64,000 nucleotides of DNA from Melioribacteraceae bacterium (GCA_035362835.1 DAOSDY010000002.1:248001-312000); one strand, 5' to 3'. Counted from the stretch's first letter, positions 34,843 to 44,590 are shown. Notes: generated by a model from the sequence alone, not told the origin. A program made the numbers and translations.

Positions 34843-36771
34843 ATGGGAAAGATTATAGGAATTGATTTAGGGACAACTAATTCTTGCGTTGCTGTTATGG
34901 AAGGTAATGAACCTGTTGTTATACCTAATTCCGAAGGTGGAAGAACCACTCCTTCTGTTGTTGCATTCACTAAGACCGGTGAACGTCTGGTTGGTCAACC
35001 CGCTAAAAGGCAGGCTGTTACCAATCCGCGTAATACGATTTTTTCTATCAAAAGATTCATGGGAAGAAGACTTGATGAAGTTGATACTGAAACAAAAGAA
35101 GTCCCTTATGAAGTGGTTGGCGGCGACAACGGATCCGCACGAGTTAAAATAACTGACCGTCTCTATTCTCCGCCGGAAATTTCCTCAATGGTTCTGCAGA
35201 AAATGAAAAAGACTGCTGAAGATTATCTCGGTCAGGAGATAACCGAAGCGGTTATTACTGTACCGGCCTATTTTAACGATGCTCAAAGGCAGGCGACAAA
35301 GGATGCCGGAGAAATTGCCGGATTGAAAGTAAAAAGGATTATTAACGAGCCAACAGCTGCAGCATTGGCTTACGGCCTGGATAAAAAACATAAGGATCAG
35401 ATTGTTGCTGTCTATGATCTTGGCGGTGGAACATTCGATATCTCAATTTTACAGATTGGTGAAGGCGTCTTTGAAGTAAAGTCAACTAACGGTGATACAC
35501 ACCTTGGCGGCGATGATTTCGACCAGAGACTTATCGACTTTCTTGCCGACGAGTTTAAAAAACAGGAAGGCATTGATTTACGCAAAGACCCGATGGCACT
35601 TCAGAGATTGAAAGAAGCTGCTGAAAAAGCTAAGATCGAACTTTCGTCTTCCGTGCAGACAGATGTTAATCTGCCGTTTATTACAGCTACTCAGGACGGC
35701 CCGAAGCATCTTAATATTACATTAACGCGTTCAAAGTTTGAACAGCTTGTAGACGATCTTTTCCAGAGGACCGTCGGACCTTGCGAAAAAGCTATTAAAG
35801 ATGCCGGCTTGTCTGCTTCTCAAATTGATGAAGTAATACTTGTAGGCGGTTCAACCAGAATCCCAAAGGTTCAGGAAATTGTAAAAAAGATCTTCGGTAA
35901 AGAGCCTCACAAAGGCGTTAATCCGGATGAGGTAGTTGCAGTAGGCGCTGCTATTCAGGGCGGTGTTCTTGCCGGCGACGTTAAAGATGTATTGCTTCTT
36001 GATGTAACTCCACTTTCGCTCGGTATAGAAACACTGGGAGGAGTAATGACAGTGCTGATTCAGTCCAACACTACAATTCCAACCAGGAAGAGCGAAGTCT
36101 TTTCCACAGCTTCAGATAATCAGCCTTCAGTGGAAATTCATATTCTTCAGGGTGAAAGACCGATGGCCGCAGATAACCGTACTCTCGGAAGATTTCACCT
36201 GGATGGACTTCCGCCAGCACCTCGCGGCATACCTCAGATCGAAGTATCATTCGATATCGATGCTAATGGAATTCTGAATGTGTTTGCGAAAGATAAAGCA
36301 ACCAATAAAGAACAGAGTATTAGGATTACGTCTTCCAGCGGATTATCTAAAGATGAAGTGGAGAAAATGAAACAACAGGCAAAAGAACATGCTGCTGAAG
36401 ACAAGAAAAAGAAAGAAGGCGTTGAAATAAGAAATAATGCAGATAATCTGGTTTTTCAAACTAAAAAACAGATTCAGGAACTTGGCGATAAAGTCCCGGC
36501 TGATGTCAAGAGCAGACTTGAAAACGAAATAACAAAAGTTGAAGATGCGCTGAAGACCAATGATTCCGATGCAATTAAATCGGCTACCGAAGGCTTAACA
36601 AAAGTCTGGAATGAAGTTGCACAGAATTTATACCAGCAGCAGGGCGATCCTGCAGGTCAGCAGCAAACTGCCGAGCAGCCGCAGGCTGAGAACCAGCAGC
36701 AATCTCAAAAGAAAGACGATAAAGAAGTGCAGGACGCTTCTTACGAAGTAGTAGACGATGACAAAAAGTAA
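34843..36771 (+). CDS. dnaK: Chaperone protein DnaK (Hsp70)
   Basis: 642 residues. The ATPase domain begins GKIIGIDLGTTNSCVAVMEG and carries IINEPTAAALAYGL, VYDLGGGTFDISIL and VGGSTRIPKVQE. The substrate-binding domain covers about 390-510, with VLLLDVTPLSLGIETLGG at its start. The C-terminal lid ends in a Gln-rich tail and an acidic EVVDDDKK-like end. All core motifs are intact. It refolds proteins with DnaJ and GrpE, whose genes are not in this window. It is flanked on both sides by hsp20 genes. Confidence 0.97.
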   Translation: MGKIIGIDLGTTNSCVAVMEGNEPVVIPNSEGGRTTPSVVAFTKTGERLVGQPAKRQAVTNPRNTIFSIKRFMGRRLDEVDTETKEVPYEVVGGDNGSARVKITDRLYSPPEISSMVLQKMKKTAEDYLGQEITEAVITVPAYFNDAQRQATKDAGEIAGLKVKRIINEPTAAALAYGLDKKHKDQIVAVYDLGGGTFDISILQIGEGVFEVKSTNGDTHLGGDDFDQRLIDFLADEFKKQEGIDLRKDPMALQRLKEAAEKAKIELSSSVQTDVNLPFITATQDGPKHLNITLTRSKFEQLVDDLFQRTVGPCEKAIKDAGLSASQIDEVILVGGSTRIPKVQEIVKKIFGKEPHKGVNPDEVVAVGAAIQGGVLAGDVKDVLLLDVTPLSLGIETLGGVMTVLIQSNTTIPTRKSEVFSTASDNQPSVEIHILQGERPMAADNRTLGRFHLDGLPPAPRGIPQIEVSFDIDANGILNVFAKDKATNKEQSIRITSSSGLSKDEVEKMKQQAKEHAAEDKKKKEGVEIRNNADNLVFQTKKQIQELGDKVPADVKSRLENEITKVEDALKTNDSDAIKSATEGLTKVWNEVAQNLYQQQGDPAGQQQTAEQPQAENQQQSQKKDDKEVQDASYEVVDDDKK

Positions 36772-36797
36772 GTTTCAACAAGTAAAAGGAGATAAAC

Positions 36798-37190
36798 ATG
36801 GTACAAAATAAAGAAGCAGTTGAAGTAAGACCCTCAAGAAGCTGGGATGAAGCTCTTGAAAGAGAATCGTGGATTGCCCCTTCGATCGATATATTCGAAA
36901 CAGCAGACGATTATTTCTTAACGGCTTATCTTCCCGGCGTAACAAAAGAGAATGTTAAAATTAAACTTGAAGACGGTAATCTGGTTATTATGGGTCGTAT
37001 TGATTTTGAAACTATGGTTAACCGCAAATACATTCTTAAAGAGATGGAAATCGGCAATTTCTATCGCAGGTTCAAAATCTCTGAGAGCATTGATGAATCT
37101 AAGGTAGACGCGAAGCTGGAAAACGGAATACTGAATGTAAAACTTCCGAAACATGAGCGGATTAAACCGAAGACTATCGAAATAAAGTAA
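36798..37190 (+). CDS. Second Hsp20-family small heat-shock protein
   Basis: 130 residues with an alpha-crystallin domain (about 25-125): APSIDIFETADDYFLTAYLPGV, KLEDGNLVIMGR and AKLENGILNVKLPK. It differs clearly from the first copy and lacks a long N-terminal arm, so it is not a recent duplicate. AAGGAG lies just upstream of the ATG. A strong terminator follows the gene. Confidence 0.9.
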   Translation: MVQNKEAVEVRPSRSWDEALERESWIAPSIDIFETADDYFLTAYLPGVTKENVKIKLEDGNLVIMGRIDFETMVNRKYILKEMEIGNFYRRFKISESIDESKVDAKLENGILNVKLPKHERIKPKTIEIK

Positions 37191-37213
37191 TTCACGATAA
37201 GGCCATAAAACTT

Positions 37214-37241
37214 AAAACCCCGACCAAAATCGGGGTTTTTT
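37214..37241 (+). terminator. Rho-independent terminator of the heat-shock cluster
   Basis: A perfect 10-bp stem AAAACCCCGA/TCGGGGTTTT with a 6-nt loop and T run. It lies 24 nt past the second hsp20 gene. Because the stem is flanked by A and T runs it may also end the minus-strand tRNA-Met transcript. Confidence 0.85.
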
Positions 37242-37242
37242 G

Positions 37243-37316
37243 TGGGCCCAGAAGGACTTGAACCTCCGACCCGCTGATTATGAGTCAGCTGCTCTAACCA
37301 ACTGAGCTATGGGCCC
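37243..37316 (-). tRNA. tRNA-Met (anticodon CAT)
   Basis: A 74-nt cloverleaf. The acceptor stem is GGGCCCA..., the D arm is AGCTCAGTTGGTTAGAGC, the anticodon stem-loop CTGACTCATAATCAG gives CAT, and the T arm has GGTTCAAGTCC. The three stems pair fully. CCA is not encoded. A CAT anticodon can also mean initiator or lysidine-modified Ile tRNA; the standard A-type acceptor end favours elongator Met or Ile2. Confidence 0.92.
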
Positions 37317-37437
37317 TTAAAAGTGATGCAAAAATAGTGCTTTCAGTCTCCCGATGCAAATTTCCTGTAAAAACTTTATAAAACGACTGGGAATTTTTTT
37401 ATCAATTGTTTTAATTATCCGTCTCAGTTATTAAATA

Positions 37438-37469
37438 TTGCAATAATCCCTAAAAATAGATTATATTTG
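37438..37469 (+). promoter_or_regulatory. Bacteroidota-type promoter before tRNA-Leu
   Basis: TTG (37438-37440) and TATATTTG (37462-37469) are separated by 21 nt, matching the TTG/TAnnTTTG promoter of Bacteroidota sigma factors. The start would fall just before the tRNA at 37481. Confidence 0.6.
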
Positions 37470-37480
37470 CACTCAATTTT

Positions 37481-37566
37481 GCCGGGGTGGCGGAATTGGT
37501 AGACGCACAGGACTTAAAATCCTGTGGGTGTTAACACCCGTGCCGGTTCGAGTCCGGCCCTCGGTA
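37481..37566 (+). tRNA. tRNA-Leu (anticodon TAA)
   Basis: An 86-nt class II tRNA. The acceptor stem is GCCGGGG paired with CCTCGGT (two G-U pairs). The anticodon loop ACTTAAAAT gives TAA. The long variable arm is TGGGTGTTAACACCC-like, and the T arm is CGGTTCGAGTCCG. Confidence 0.95.
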
Positions 37567-37614
37567 CTTAATAATTATTCTGATAGGCGTAGATAAAATG
37601 ACGCGTTAATTTTC

Positions 37615-37688
37615 GGGTTCTTAGCTCAGTTGGCTAGAGCGTCTGCTTGACGTGCAGAAGGTCATAGGTTCGAATCCTATAGAACCCA
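37615..37688 (+). tRNA. tRNA-Val (anticodon GAC)
   Basis: A 74-nt cloverleaf with acceptor GGGTTCT/AGAACCC, anticodon stem-loop CTGCTTGACGTGCAG (GAC), T arm ATAGGTTCGAATCCTAT and discriminator A. Confidence 0.94.
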
Positions 37689-37696
37689 CAAACAAT

Positions 37697-37719
37697 CGGA
37701 GGCTACTCCGTTTTTTTTT
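37697..37719 (+). terminator. Terminator after tRNA-Val, just before thrS
   Basis: A 5-bp GC-rich stem CGGAG/CTCCG with a 4-nt loop and nine T residues. It ends 13 nt before the thrS ATG, leaving no room for a separate thrS promoter. Confidence 0.75.
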
Positions 37720-37732
37720 ACTTCGATATTAC

Positions 37733-39664
37733 ATGGAAAATATAAAAATAACATTACCCGACGGTTCAGTAAGAGAGTTCGAAAAAGGGATCAGTGCTTT
37801 TGAAATTGCACAGAAGATTTCTCAGAAACTTGCCGAAGATGCGCTGGTAGCTAAAGTTAATGGCGTTGTTAAGGATCTCACAACACGAATTTACTGTGAT
37901 TCCAACCTTCAAATCCTAACTTTCGATTCTTTAGAAGGGAAGGAAACTTACTGGCACTCTACTTCGCATCTGATGGCTCATGCGATTCAGTCGATCTATC
38001 CCGAAGCTAAATTCGGCGTAGGACCTGCAATCGACGCAGGATTCTATTATGATATCGATATTAATTCGATCCTGACTGATGAAGATTTGATCAAGATCGA
38101 AAATAAAATGCTTGAAATTACAAAAGAGAAGAATCCGTTTAAGAGAACTGAACTCAGTAAAGCAGATGCAGTAAAGTTTTTTAAGAATAAAGGTGATAAT
38201 TATAAACTCGAGATTCTAAGCGAACTGGACGATCAGAACGAAATTATAAGCATTTACGATGAAGGTGAATTCACCGATCTTTGCACCGGTCCGCATATAC
38301 CGGACGTGGGCAGAATCAAATATTTGAAACTTCTCAACGTTTCCGGCTCCTACTGGCGCGGTGACGAAAAGAATAAAAGAATGCAGAGAATCTACGGAAT
38401 CTCTTTCCCCAAGAAAAAGATGCTGGATGATTATCTACTCTTTCTGGAGGAAGCTAAGAAGAGAGATCACCGCAAACTCGGAAAGCAACTCGACCTTTTC
38501 AGCATTCATGAAGAAGCCGGTGCCGGATTGATTTACTGGCATCCTAAAGGTGCAAGAATTAGAAATACTGTTGAGACTTTCTGGCGGAAGGAACATCTTG
38601 ATAACGGTTACGATCTTCTCTATTCCCCTCACATGGGAAAAAGCTGGCTCTGGGAAACCAGTGGCCACCTCGGTTTCTACAAGGAGAGTATGTATTCGCC
38701 GATGAATATTGATGAACAGGATTATTATGTTAAACCGATGAATTGCCCGTTCCACATAATGATTTACAAATCAAAACTTTACTCTTACAGAGATCTTCCT
38801 TTGAGATGGGCAGAACTCGGTACTGTTTACCGTTATGAAAAGAGCGGGGTTCTTCACGGACTCTTGCGGGTCCGCGGTTTTACTCAGGATGATGCTCATA
38901 TCTTCTGTACTAGAGAACAGATTGAGGATGAAGTAATTGAAGTACTGCGGTTCTCCAGAAGTATTCTGCTAGCATTCGGATTTACAGATTTAAAATTTTT
39001 CATTGCTACGAAGCCTGAAGGTTCAGTAGGTGACGATAGTCTCTGGCAGACTGCTACAAATTCTCTAAAGAATGCTCTGGCAAGGGAAAATGTTGAATAC
39101 GAAATTGATGAAGGCGGCGGAGCTTTTTACGGCCCCAAAATCGATATTAAAATAAAAGATGCTCTTGGACGCGAGTGGCAGTTGAGTACAATCCAATTTG
39201 ATTTTAACCTTCCTCAAAGATTCGAAATGAAATATATTGGCGAGGACGGCAAAGAACATCAGCCTTATATGGTTCATCGTGCTCTGCTCGGTTCAATCGA
39301 AAGGTTTATGGGAATCTTGATAGAACATTATGGCGGCGCATTCCCAACCTGGCTCGCACCGGTTCAGGTTGCAGTAATACCCGTATCTCAAAACTATTTT
39401 GATTATGCAAAGAAAGTAACCGATTCATTGTCAGCTGAAGGAATAATTGTAGAATTTGATCAAAGAAACGAAAAGATCGGTTATAAAATCAGAGATTGGG
39501 AAACACAAAAAGTCCCGTATATGCTTATTGTTGGTGAAAAGGAAAAAGAATCAGGCACAGTATCGGTAAGACAGCATAAAGTCGGAGATAAAGGAAGTAT
39601 TCCGCTGGATGAGTTTAAAACTCAAATAATCCATGAAATAAAGGACAGGATTAATCACAATTAA
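37733..39664 (+). CDS. thrS: Threonine-tRNA ligase
   Basis: 643 residues. A TGS domain (1-62: ITLPDGSVREFEKGISAFEIA) comes first, then the editing domain with HSTSHLMAHAI and CTGPHIPD. The class II catalytic core has MNCPFHIMIYKS, RGFTQDDAHIFC and HRALLGSIERFMGILIEHYGG. A C-terminal anticodon-binding domain ends the protein. Zn-binding Cys/His residues are present. The reading frame stays open upstream into tRNA-Val, but ATG 37733 is the first sensible start and gives the normal length. There is no clear Shine-Dalgarno. It heads the thrS-infC-rpmI-rplT-pheST block. Confidence 0.95.
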   Translation: MENIKITLPDGSVREFEKGISAFEIAQKISQKLAEDALVAKVNGVVKDLTTRIYCDSNLQILTFDSLEGKETYWHSTSHLMAHAIQSIYPEAKFGVGPAIDAGFYYDIDINSILTDEDLIKIENKMLEITKEKNPFKRTELSKADAVKFFKNKGDNYKLEILSELDDQNEIISIYDEGEFTDLCTGPHIPDVGRIKYLKLLNVSGSYWRGDEKNKRMQRIYGISFPKKKMLDDYLLFLEEAKKRDHRKLGKQLDLFSIHEEAGAGLIYWHPKGARIRNTVETFWRKEHLDNGYDLLYSPHMGKSWLWETSGHLGFYKESMYSPMNIDEQDYYVKPMNCPFHIMIYKSKLYSYRDLPLRWAELGTVYRYEKSGVLHGLLRVRGFTQDDAHIFCTREQIEDEVIEVLRFSRSILLAFGFTDLKFFIATKPEGSVGDDSLWQTATNSLKNALARENVEYEIDEGGGAFYGPKIDIKIKDALGREWQLSTIQFDFNLPQRFEMKYIGEDGKEHQPYMVHRALLGSIERFMGILIEHYGGAFPTWLAPVQVAVIPVSQNYFDYAKKVTDSLSAEGIIVEFDQRNEKIGYKIRDWETQKVPYMLIVGEKEKESGTVSVRQHKVGDKGSIPLDEFKTQIIHEIKDRINHN

Positions 39665-39675
39665 GGAGGTATTCT

Positions 39676-40203
39676 ATTACTCAAGTTAAATTCAGAGTCA
39701 ATCAGGAAATCAGAATTCCTGAAGTAAGGCTCATCGACGCAAACGGAGAACAATTAGGTGTAGTATCGGTTAAAGAAGCACTTAAGAGGGCGGAAGAAGC
39801 CGGTATGGACCTTGTTGAAATTGCCCCGCAGGCAACTCCTCCTGTTTGTAAAATAATTGACTTTGGTAAGTTTGCTTACGAACAGCAGAAAAGAGAAAAA
39901 CTTCAAAAGAAAAAACAGCAGGTTAGTGTATTAAAGGAAATACGGCTTCATCCTAACACAGATACACATGATTTCGATTTTAAAGCCAGACACGCTCTTA
40001 ATTTTATTGAAGAGGGGAATAAAGTAAAAGTATCGGTTATCTTTAAAGGAAGAGAATTAGCCTATACGGAACTTGGTGAAGCTCTATTAAGAAAATTTAT
40101 TGAACGTCTGGATGACGTAGCAAAAGTTGAGCAGGATCCAAAATTTGAAGGTAGAGCGATGCATGCTATTCTTGCACCGCAAAAAGGTAAAAAGAAAAAA
40201 TAG
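39676..40203 (+). CDS. infC: Translation initiation factor IF-3 (ATT start)
   Basis: 175 residues. The N-terminal domain (VNQEIRIPEVRLIDANGEQL), linker helix and C-terminal domain (EIRLHPNTDTHDFDFKARHALNFIEEGNKVKV) are complete. No ATG/GTG/TTG gives a full N-terminus; the first ATG (39805) would remove about 43 residues. An AAGGAGG site at 39663-39669 sits 6 nt before the ATT at 39676. Rare AUU/AUC starts are known for infC and let IF-3 repress its own translation. It begins 11 nt after thrS. Confidence 0.93.
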   Translation: MTQVKFRVNQEIRIPEVRLIDANGEQLGVVSVKEALKRAEEAGMDLVEIAPQATPPVCKIIDFGKFAYEQQKREKLQKKKQQVSVLKEIRLHPNTDTHDFDFKARHALNFIEEGNKVKVSVIFKGRELAYTELGEALLRKFIERLDDVAKVEQDPKFEGRAMHAILAPQKGKKKK

Positions 40204-40215
40204 ATAGGTGTTATA

Positions 40216-40407
40216 ATGCCCAAAATGAAAAGTAACCGCGGAGCCGCTAAATCATTTAGAAAAACCGGTTCTGGGAAAGTAAAACGCAATAAAGCTTTTA
40301 AATCACACATACTCACTTCTAAATCGACTAAAAGAAAAAGAGGATTGAGAAAATCGATTCTCGTCTCGGCTGCCGATGAGAAGAGAGTAAAAAGAATGCT
40401 ACAATAA
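40216..40407 (+). CDS. rpmI: 50S ribosomal protein L35
   Basis: 63 residues. The highly basic N-terminus (PKMKSNRGAAKSFRKTGSGK) and RNKAFKSHILTSKSTKRKR are typical of bL35. It lies 12 nt after infC, in the conserved infC-rpmI-rplT order. Confidence 0.95.
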   Translation: MPKMKSNRGAAKSFRKTGSGKVKRNKAFKSHILTSKSTKRKRGLRKSILVSAADEKRVKRMLQ

Positions 40408-40424
40408 ACGGAGAAAAGTAAAAT

Positions 40425-40772
40425 ATGCCACGCTCAGTCAATCATGTTGCGTCGAAAGCACGGCGCAAAAAACTACTTAAAAAAGCCAAAGGCTACTGGG
40501 GTGCCCGCAGTAAAGTTCTTACTGTCGCTAAACATCATGTTGAAAAAGGCCTTGTTCATGCTTACAGGGATCGTAAGCTGAAAAAAAGAAATTACCGTTC
40601 ACTTTGGATTATCAGAATAAATGCAGCTGCTAGAGAACACGGTATCAATTACTCCAAATTAGTCCATGCCTTGGATGAAAAAGGAGTATTAATAAATCGC
40701 AAACTTCTTGCTAATATCGCCGTCGAGAATCCTCAGGCGTTTGCTGATGTAGTGAAATTTGCAATGAATTAA
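40425..40772 (+). CDS. rplT: 50S ribosomal protein L20
   Basis: 115 residues. It has the basic N-terminal extension and the bL20 signatures KKAKGYWGARSKVL and YRDRKLKKRNYRSLWIIRIN. It is required for 50S assembly. In other bacteria L20 can repress its own operon; no dedicated leader structure was seen here. A strong hairpin follows, separating it from pheS. Confidence 0.95.
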   Translation: MPRSVNHVASKARRKKLLKKAKGYWGARSKVLTVAKHHVEKGLVHAYRDRKLKKRNYRSLWIIRINAAAREHGINYSKLVHALDEKGVLINRKLLANIAVENPQAFADVVKFAMN

Positions 40773-40778
40773 TAATCT

Positions 40779-40823
40779 CCCTCTTGTATTTATTATTAAT
40801 ATGAATACAAGAGGGCTTTTTTT
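40779..40823 (+). terminator. Terminator/attenuator between rplT and pheS
   Basis: A 12-bp stem CCCTCTTGTATT/AATACAAGAGGG with a loop of about 13 nt is followed by C and seven T residues. It ends 18 nt before the pheS ATG, so pheST must depend on readthrough or on a promoter inside rplT. Confidence 0.8.
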
Positions 40824-40841
40824 AAACTCTCGGGATATTAT

Positions 40842-41834
<993 letters not shown>

Positions 41835-41845
41835 AAAGGTTTCTT

Positions 41846-44245
41846 ATGAAAATTTCTCTTAAATGGTTGAGTGATTACGTCGATCTCACCGATATCTCGA
41901 TTGATGAAATTGTCCATAAAGTCTCTACTGCCGGCCTCGAAGTAGAAGAGGTTATTGATCAGTCAGCATTGTTCAAAAACATGGTTGTCGGGTATGTTAA
42001 AGAGGCAAAAAAACACCCTAACGCCGATAAGCTCTCTTTATGCGTGGTGACCGACGGACAAAATGATTTTAATGTAGTATGCGGTGCGCCTAATGTTGCC
42101 GCTGGCCAAAAAATTCCTTTTGCTATGGTGGGTGCGGTAATTCCATCCAATGGACTGAAACTTGAAAAAGTTAAAATCCGTGGTGAGATCTCAATGGGTA
42201 TGATCTGTTCCGAGAAAGAACTTGGCATAAGTGATAATCACGAAGGAATTATGGTTCTGGATCCGCAGTTGAATACGGGAGAAGAACTTGCCGCTGCACT
42301 CGGCATGGATGATATTGTAATTGATGTTGCAATCACACCTAACAGAGCCGATGCGTTAAGTCATATCGGATTTGCAAGAGACATTGCCGCCATTTTCGGT
42401 AGGAAATTTAACTACCCCTCATTTGAATTAGTCGAATGCACTGAAAAATCTGATGCAACCGCAGAAGTGGAAATTATTGATTCTGCTAATTGTCCGAGGT
42501 ATGTTGGCAAAGTTGTTAAAGGTGTAACTATTAAAGAATCGCCTGAATGGCTCAAAAGAAAATTAAAAAGTATCGGACTGCGGCCGATCAACAATGTAGT
42601 AGATGTTACGAATTTTGTGCTTTACGAAGTTGGCCAGCCATTGCATGCATTTGATCTTGACAATCTCTCAGGAAAAAAAATTGTAGTCAAATCAGCAGTT
42701 GAAGGGGAAAAATTTATTACGCTCGATTCAAAAGAGAGAATTCTTTCATCAGCTGATTTGATGATTTGCGATACAGCTAGAAATGTGGCAATTGCCGGTG
42801 TTATGGGAGGCGAAAACTCCGAAGTAACTTCCGGTACTAAGAACATTCTAATCGAAAGTGCTTTTTTTAATCCTTCCTCAATCAGGAAGACTGCAAAGAG
42901 ATTGGGGCTCTCCACCGATGCATCTTTCAGATTTGAAAGAGGAACGGATTACAATATTGTAATCTGGGCTGCGCAGCGGGCGGCACAACTTATTAAAGAA
43001 GTAGCGGGAGGAGAGATTCTAAGCGGTCATATCGATGCTTACCCGAAAACTATAGATTCACGGTCCGCTAATATTCGTTTTGCCAGAATAAATAAGATTC
43101 TAGGTTATTCTGTGCCTGAAGAGGAAGTTATTAAAATCCTCGGTAGTCTCGGATTTGAAATCAAAACGCAGAACAATGAATCACTGAATGTTCAAATTCC
43201 GGCATACAGACATGATATTGAAAGAGAAGTGGATCTTATTGAAGAAGTAGCAAGAATCTACGGATATGATAAAATTCCGGATGTCGTGAGTATTTCTGTT
43301 CCGCTTGAAACTAAAGTAGACCAGTCAGCTTTTAATGGAAGATTAAGGAATATCGCTACATCTCTCGGATTTTTTGAAATCATGTCCAACTCGCTTCTGA
43401 GTTGTGATATTGCTGAAAGATTCGGAAAGCCGATAAAAATGCTGAATCCGCAGAATAGTGAGATGTCTCATCTTCGTCCGTCGCTTTTACCTGGCATGCT
43501 CCAGGCCGTTTCTAATAATCTGAAAGTGTTCGAGAAAAATCTGAAGTTTTTTGAGATTGGCAAAGTTTTCGAAAGAAAGCATGATGATGAAATAATTAGT
43601 TTTGATGATTTTACCGAATCGGATCAGCTTATTTTCGGTTTAACCGGGCATTCGGTTCAGGCTGAATGGTTCGAAAAAGATAAACTCTTTGATCTCTATG
43701 ATTTAAAAGGATTAGTTGAGAGTTTTATAACCAGATTATTTCCGCAAGTTAGTTACTCAATCGTTATTGAGGACTCTGTTTTCTTTGAATCGTCATTTTC
43801 TGTCTATATGAATAAAATAAAAATCGGTTCCGGCGGTAAAGTGAAAAGTGATTATTCAGGGTCATTCGATTTGAACCAGGATCTTTTTACATTCGTCTTT
43901 GATATTGATCTGTTGAAAACGATAAATGAACCTGATAAAAGATTTACCGAACTCTTGAAGTTTCCTAAGGTTTATAGAGATGTGGCTTTCATTTTAGACA
44001 GGACTGTAAGGTCTGATAAAGTTGCAGAAAATATTCAGCAAGCCGGCTCTAACTTGTTGCATCAGATAAAGTTATTTGATATCTTTCAAAGCGACAGTTT
44101 AGGTGAGGGTAAAAAATCACTTGCATTTCAGTTGGAGTTCTACGATTCATCAAGAACTCTGAAGGAAGATGAAGTCGAAAAAGATTTGCGCAATATTATT
44201 AAATCTGTCGAAAAAACATTTAGTGCACAATTAAGAGGTGCATAG
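41846..44245 (+). CDS. pheT: Phenylalanine-tRNA ligase subunit beta
   Basis: 799 residues, the normal length. In order: tRNA-binding OB domain (KHPNADKLSLCVV, VVCGAPNV), B3/B4 editing domain (PNRADALSHIGFARDIAA ... LRPINNVVDVTNFVLYEVGQPLHAFD), B5 domain, catalytic-like core (EEVARIYGYDKIP), and the C-terminal anticodon-binding domain. It is the large subunit of PheRS. Confidence 0.95.
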   Translation: MKISLKWLSDYVDLTDISIDEIVHKVSTAGLEVEEVIDQSALFKNMVVGYVKEAKKHPNADKLSLCVVTDGQNDFNVVCGAPNVAAGQKIPFAMVGAVIPSNGLKLEKVKIRGEISMGMICSEKELGISDNHEGIMVLDPQLNTGEELAAALGMDDIVIDVAITPNRADALSHIGFARDIAAIFGRKFNYPSFELVECTEKSDATAEVEIIDSANCPRYVGKVVKGVTIKESPEWLKRKLKSIGLRPINNVVDVTNFVLYEVGQPLHAFDLDNLSGKKIVVKSAVEGEKFITLDSKERILSSADLMICDTARNVAIAGVMGGENSEVTSGTKNILIESAFFNPSSIRKTAKRLGLSTDASFRFERGTDYNIVIWAAQRAAQLIKEVAGGEILSGHIDAYPKTIDSRSANIRFARINKILGYSVPEEEVIKILGSLGFEIKTQNNESLNVQIPAYRHDIEREVDLIEEVARIYGYDKIPDVVSISVPLETKVDQSAFNGRLRNIATSLGFFEIMSNSLLSCDIAERFGKPIKMLNPQNSEMSHLRPSLLPGMLQAVSNNLKVFEKNLKFFEIGKVFERKHDDEIISFDDFTESDQLIFGLTGHSVQAEWFEKDKLFDLYDLKGLVESFITRLFPQVSYSIVIEDSVFFESSFSVYMNKIKIGSGGKVKSDYSGSFDLNQDLFTFVFDIDLLKTINEPDKRFTELLKFPKVYRDVAFILDRTVRSDKVAENIQQAGSNLLHQIKLFDIFQSDSLGEGKKSLAFQLEFYDSSRTLKEDEVEKDLRNIIKSVEKTFSAQLRGA

Positions 44246-44560
44246 TTGGGTGAAGGCTCTAAATACGATCTCTTTTATGAAGAGTTAAATGCTCTCGAAA
44301 AGCAGATCTATTATTTTATTCAAAAAGGTTCAGAGCTAATGGAGGCAAATCAAGCTTTGAACAATAGAATTAATCAACTCGAAAAAGAAAATGAAATTTT
44401 AAAAAAGAAGATTTCTGAAATCGAATTAAAAGTCAGCAAAACATTGTTTAATGAAGAGAACCTGTTCGGTTCGGACACAATTAAATTGGAGGAAAGAGAA
44501 GCACTAAAGAGTAAAATCGGCGAATTGATAGCAAAAATTGACTATCATTTGCGTTCTTAA
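44246..44560 (+). CDS. Small coiled-coil protein upstream of zapA
   Basis: 104 residues, mostly one heptad-like coiled coil (about 10-65: NALEKQIYYFIQKGSELMEA, then LNNRINQLEKENEILKKKIS). It starts with TTG directly after the pheT stop, with AAGAGGTG 5 nt before it. Small coiled-coil proteins just upstream of zapA are common in Bacteroidota. Position and build suggest a ZapB-like partner of ZapA at the division ring, but there is no sequence identity I can point to. Confidence 0.7.
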   Translation: MGEGSKYDLFYEELNALEKQIYYFIQKGSELMEANQALNNRINQLEKENEILKKKISEIELKVSKTLFNEENLFGSDTIKLEEREALKSKIGELIAKIDYHLRS

Positions 44561-44590
44561 TTTGATGTTTGATGATGGAATAGACATAAA

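Noticed and set aside
37652..37732. Upstream in-frame extension of thrS
   Set aside because: The extension lies inside tRNA-Val and its terminator, and the TGS domain begins properly from ATG 37733.
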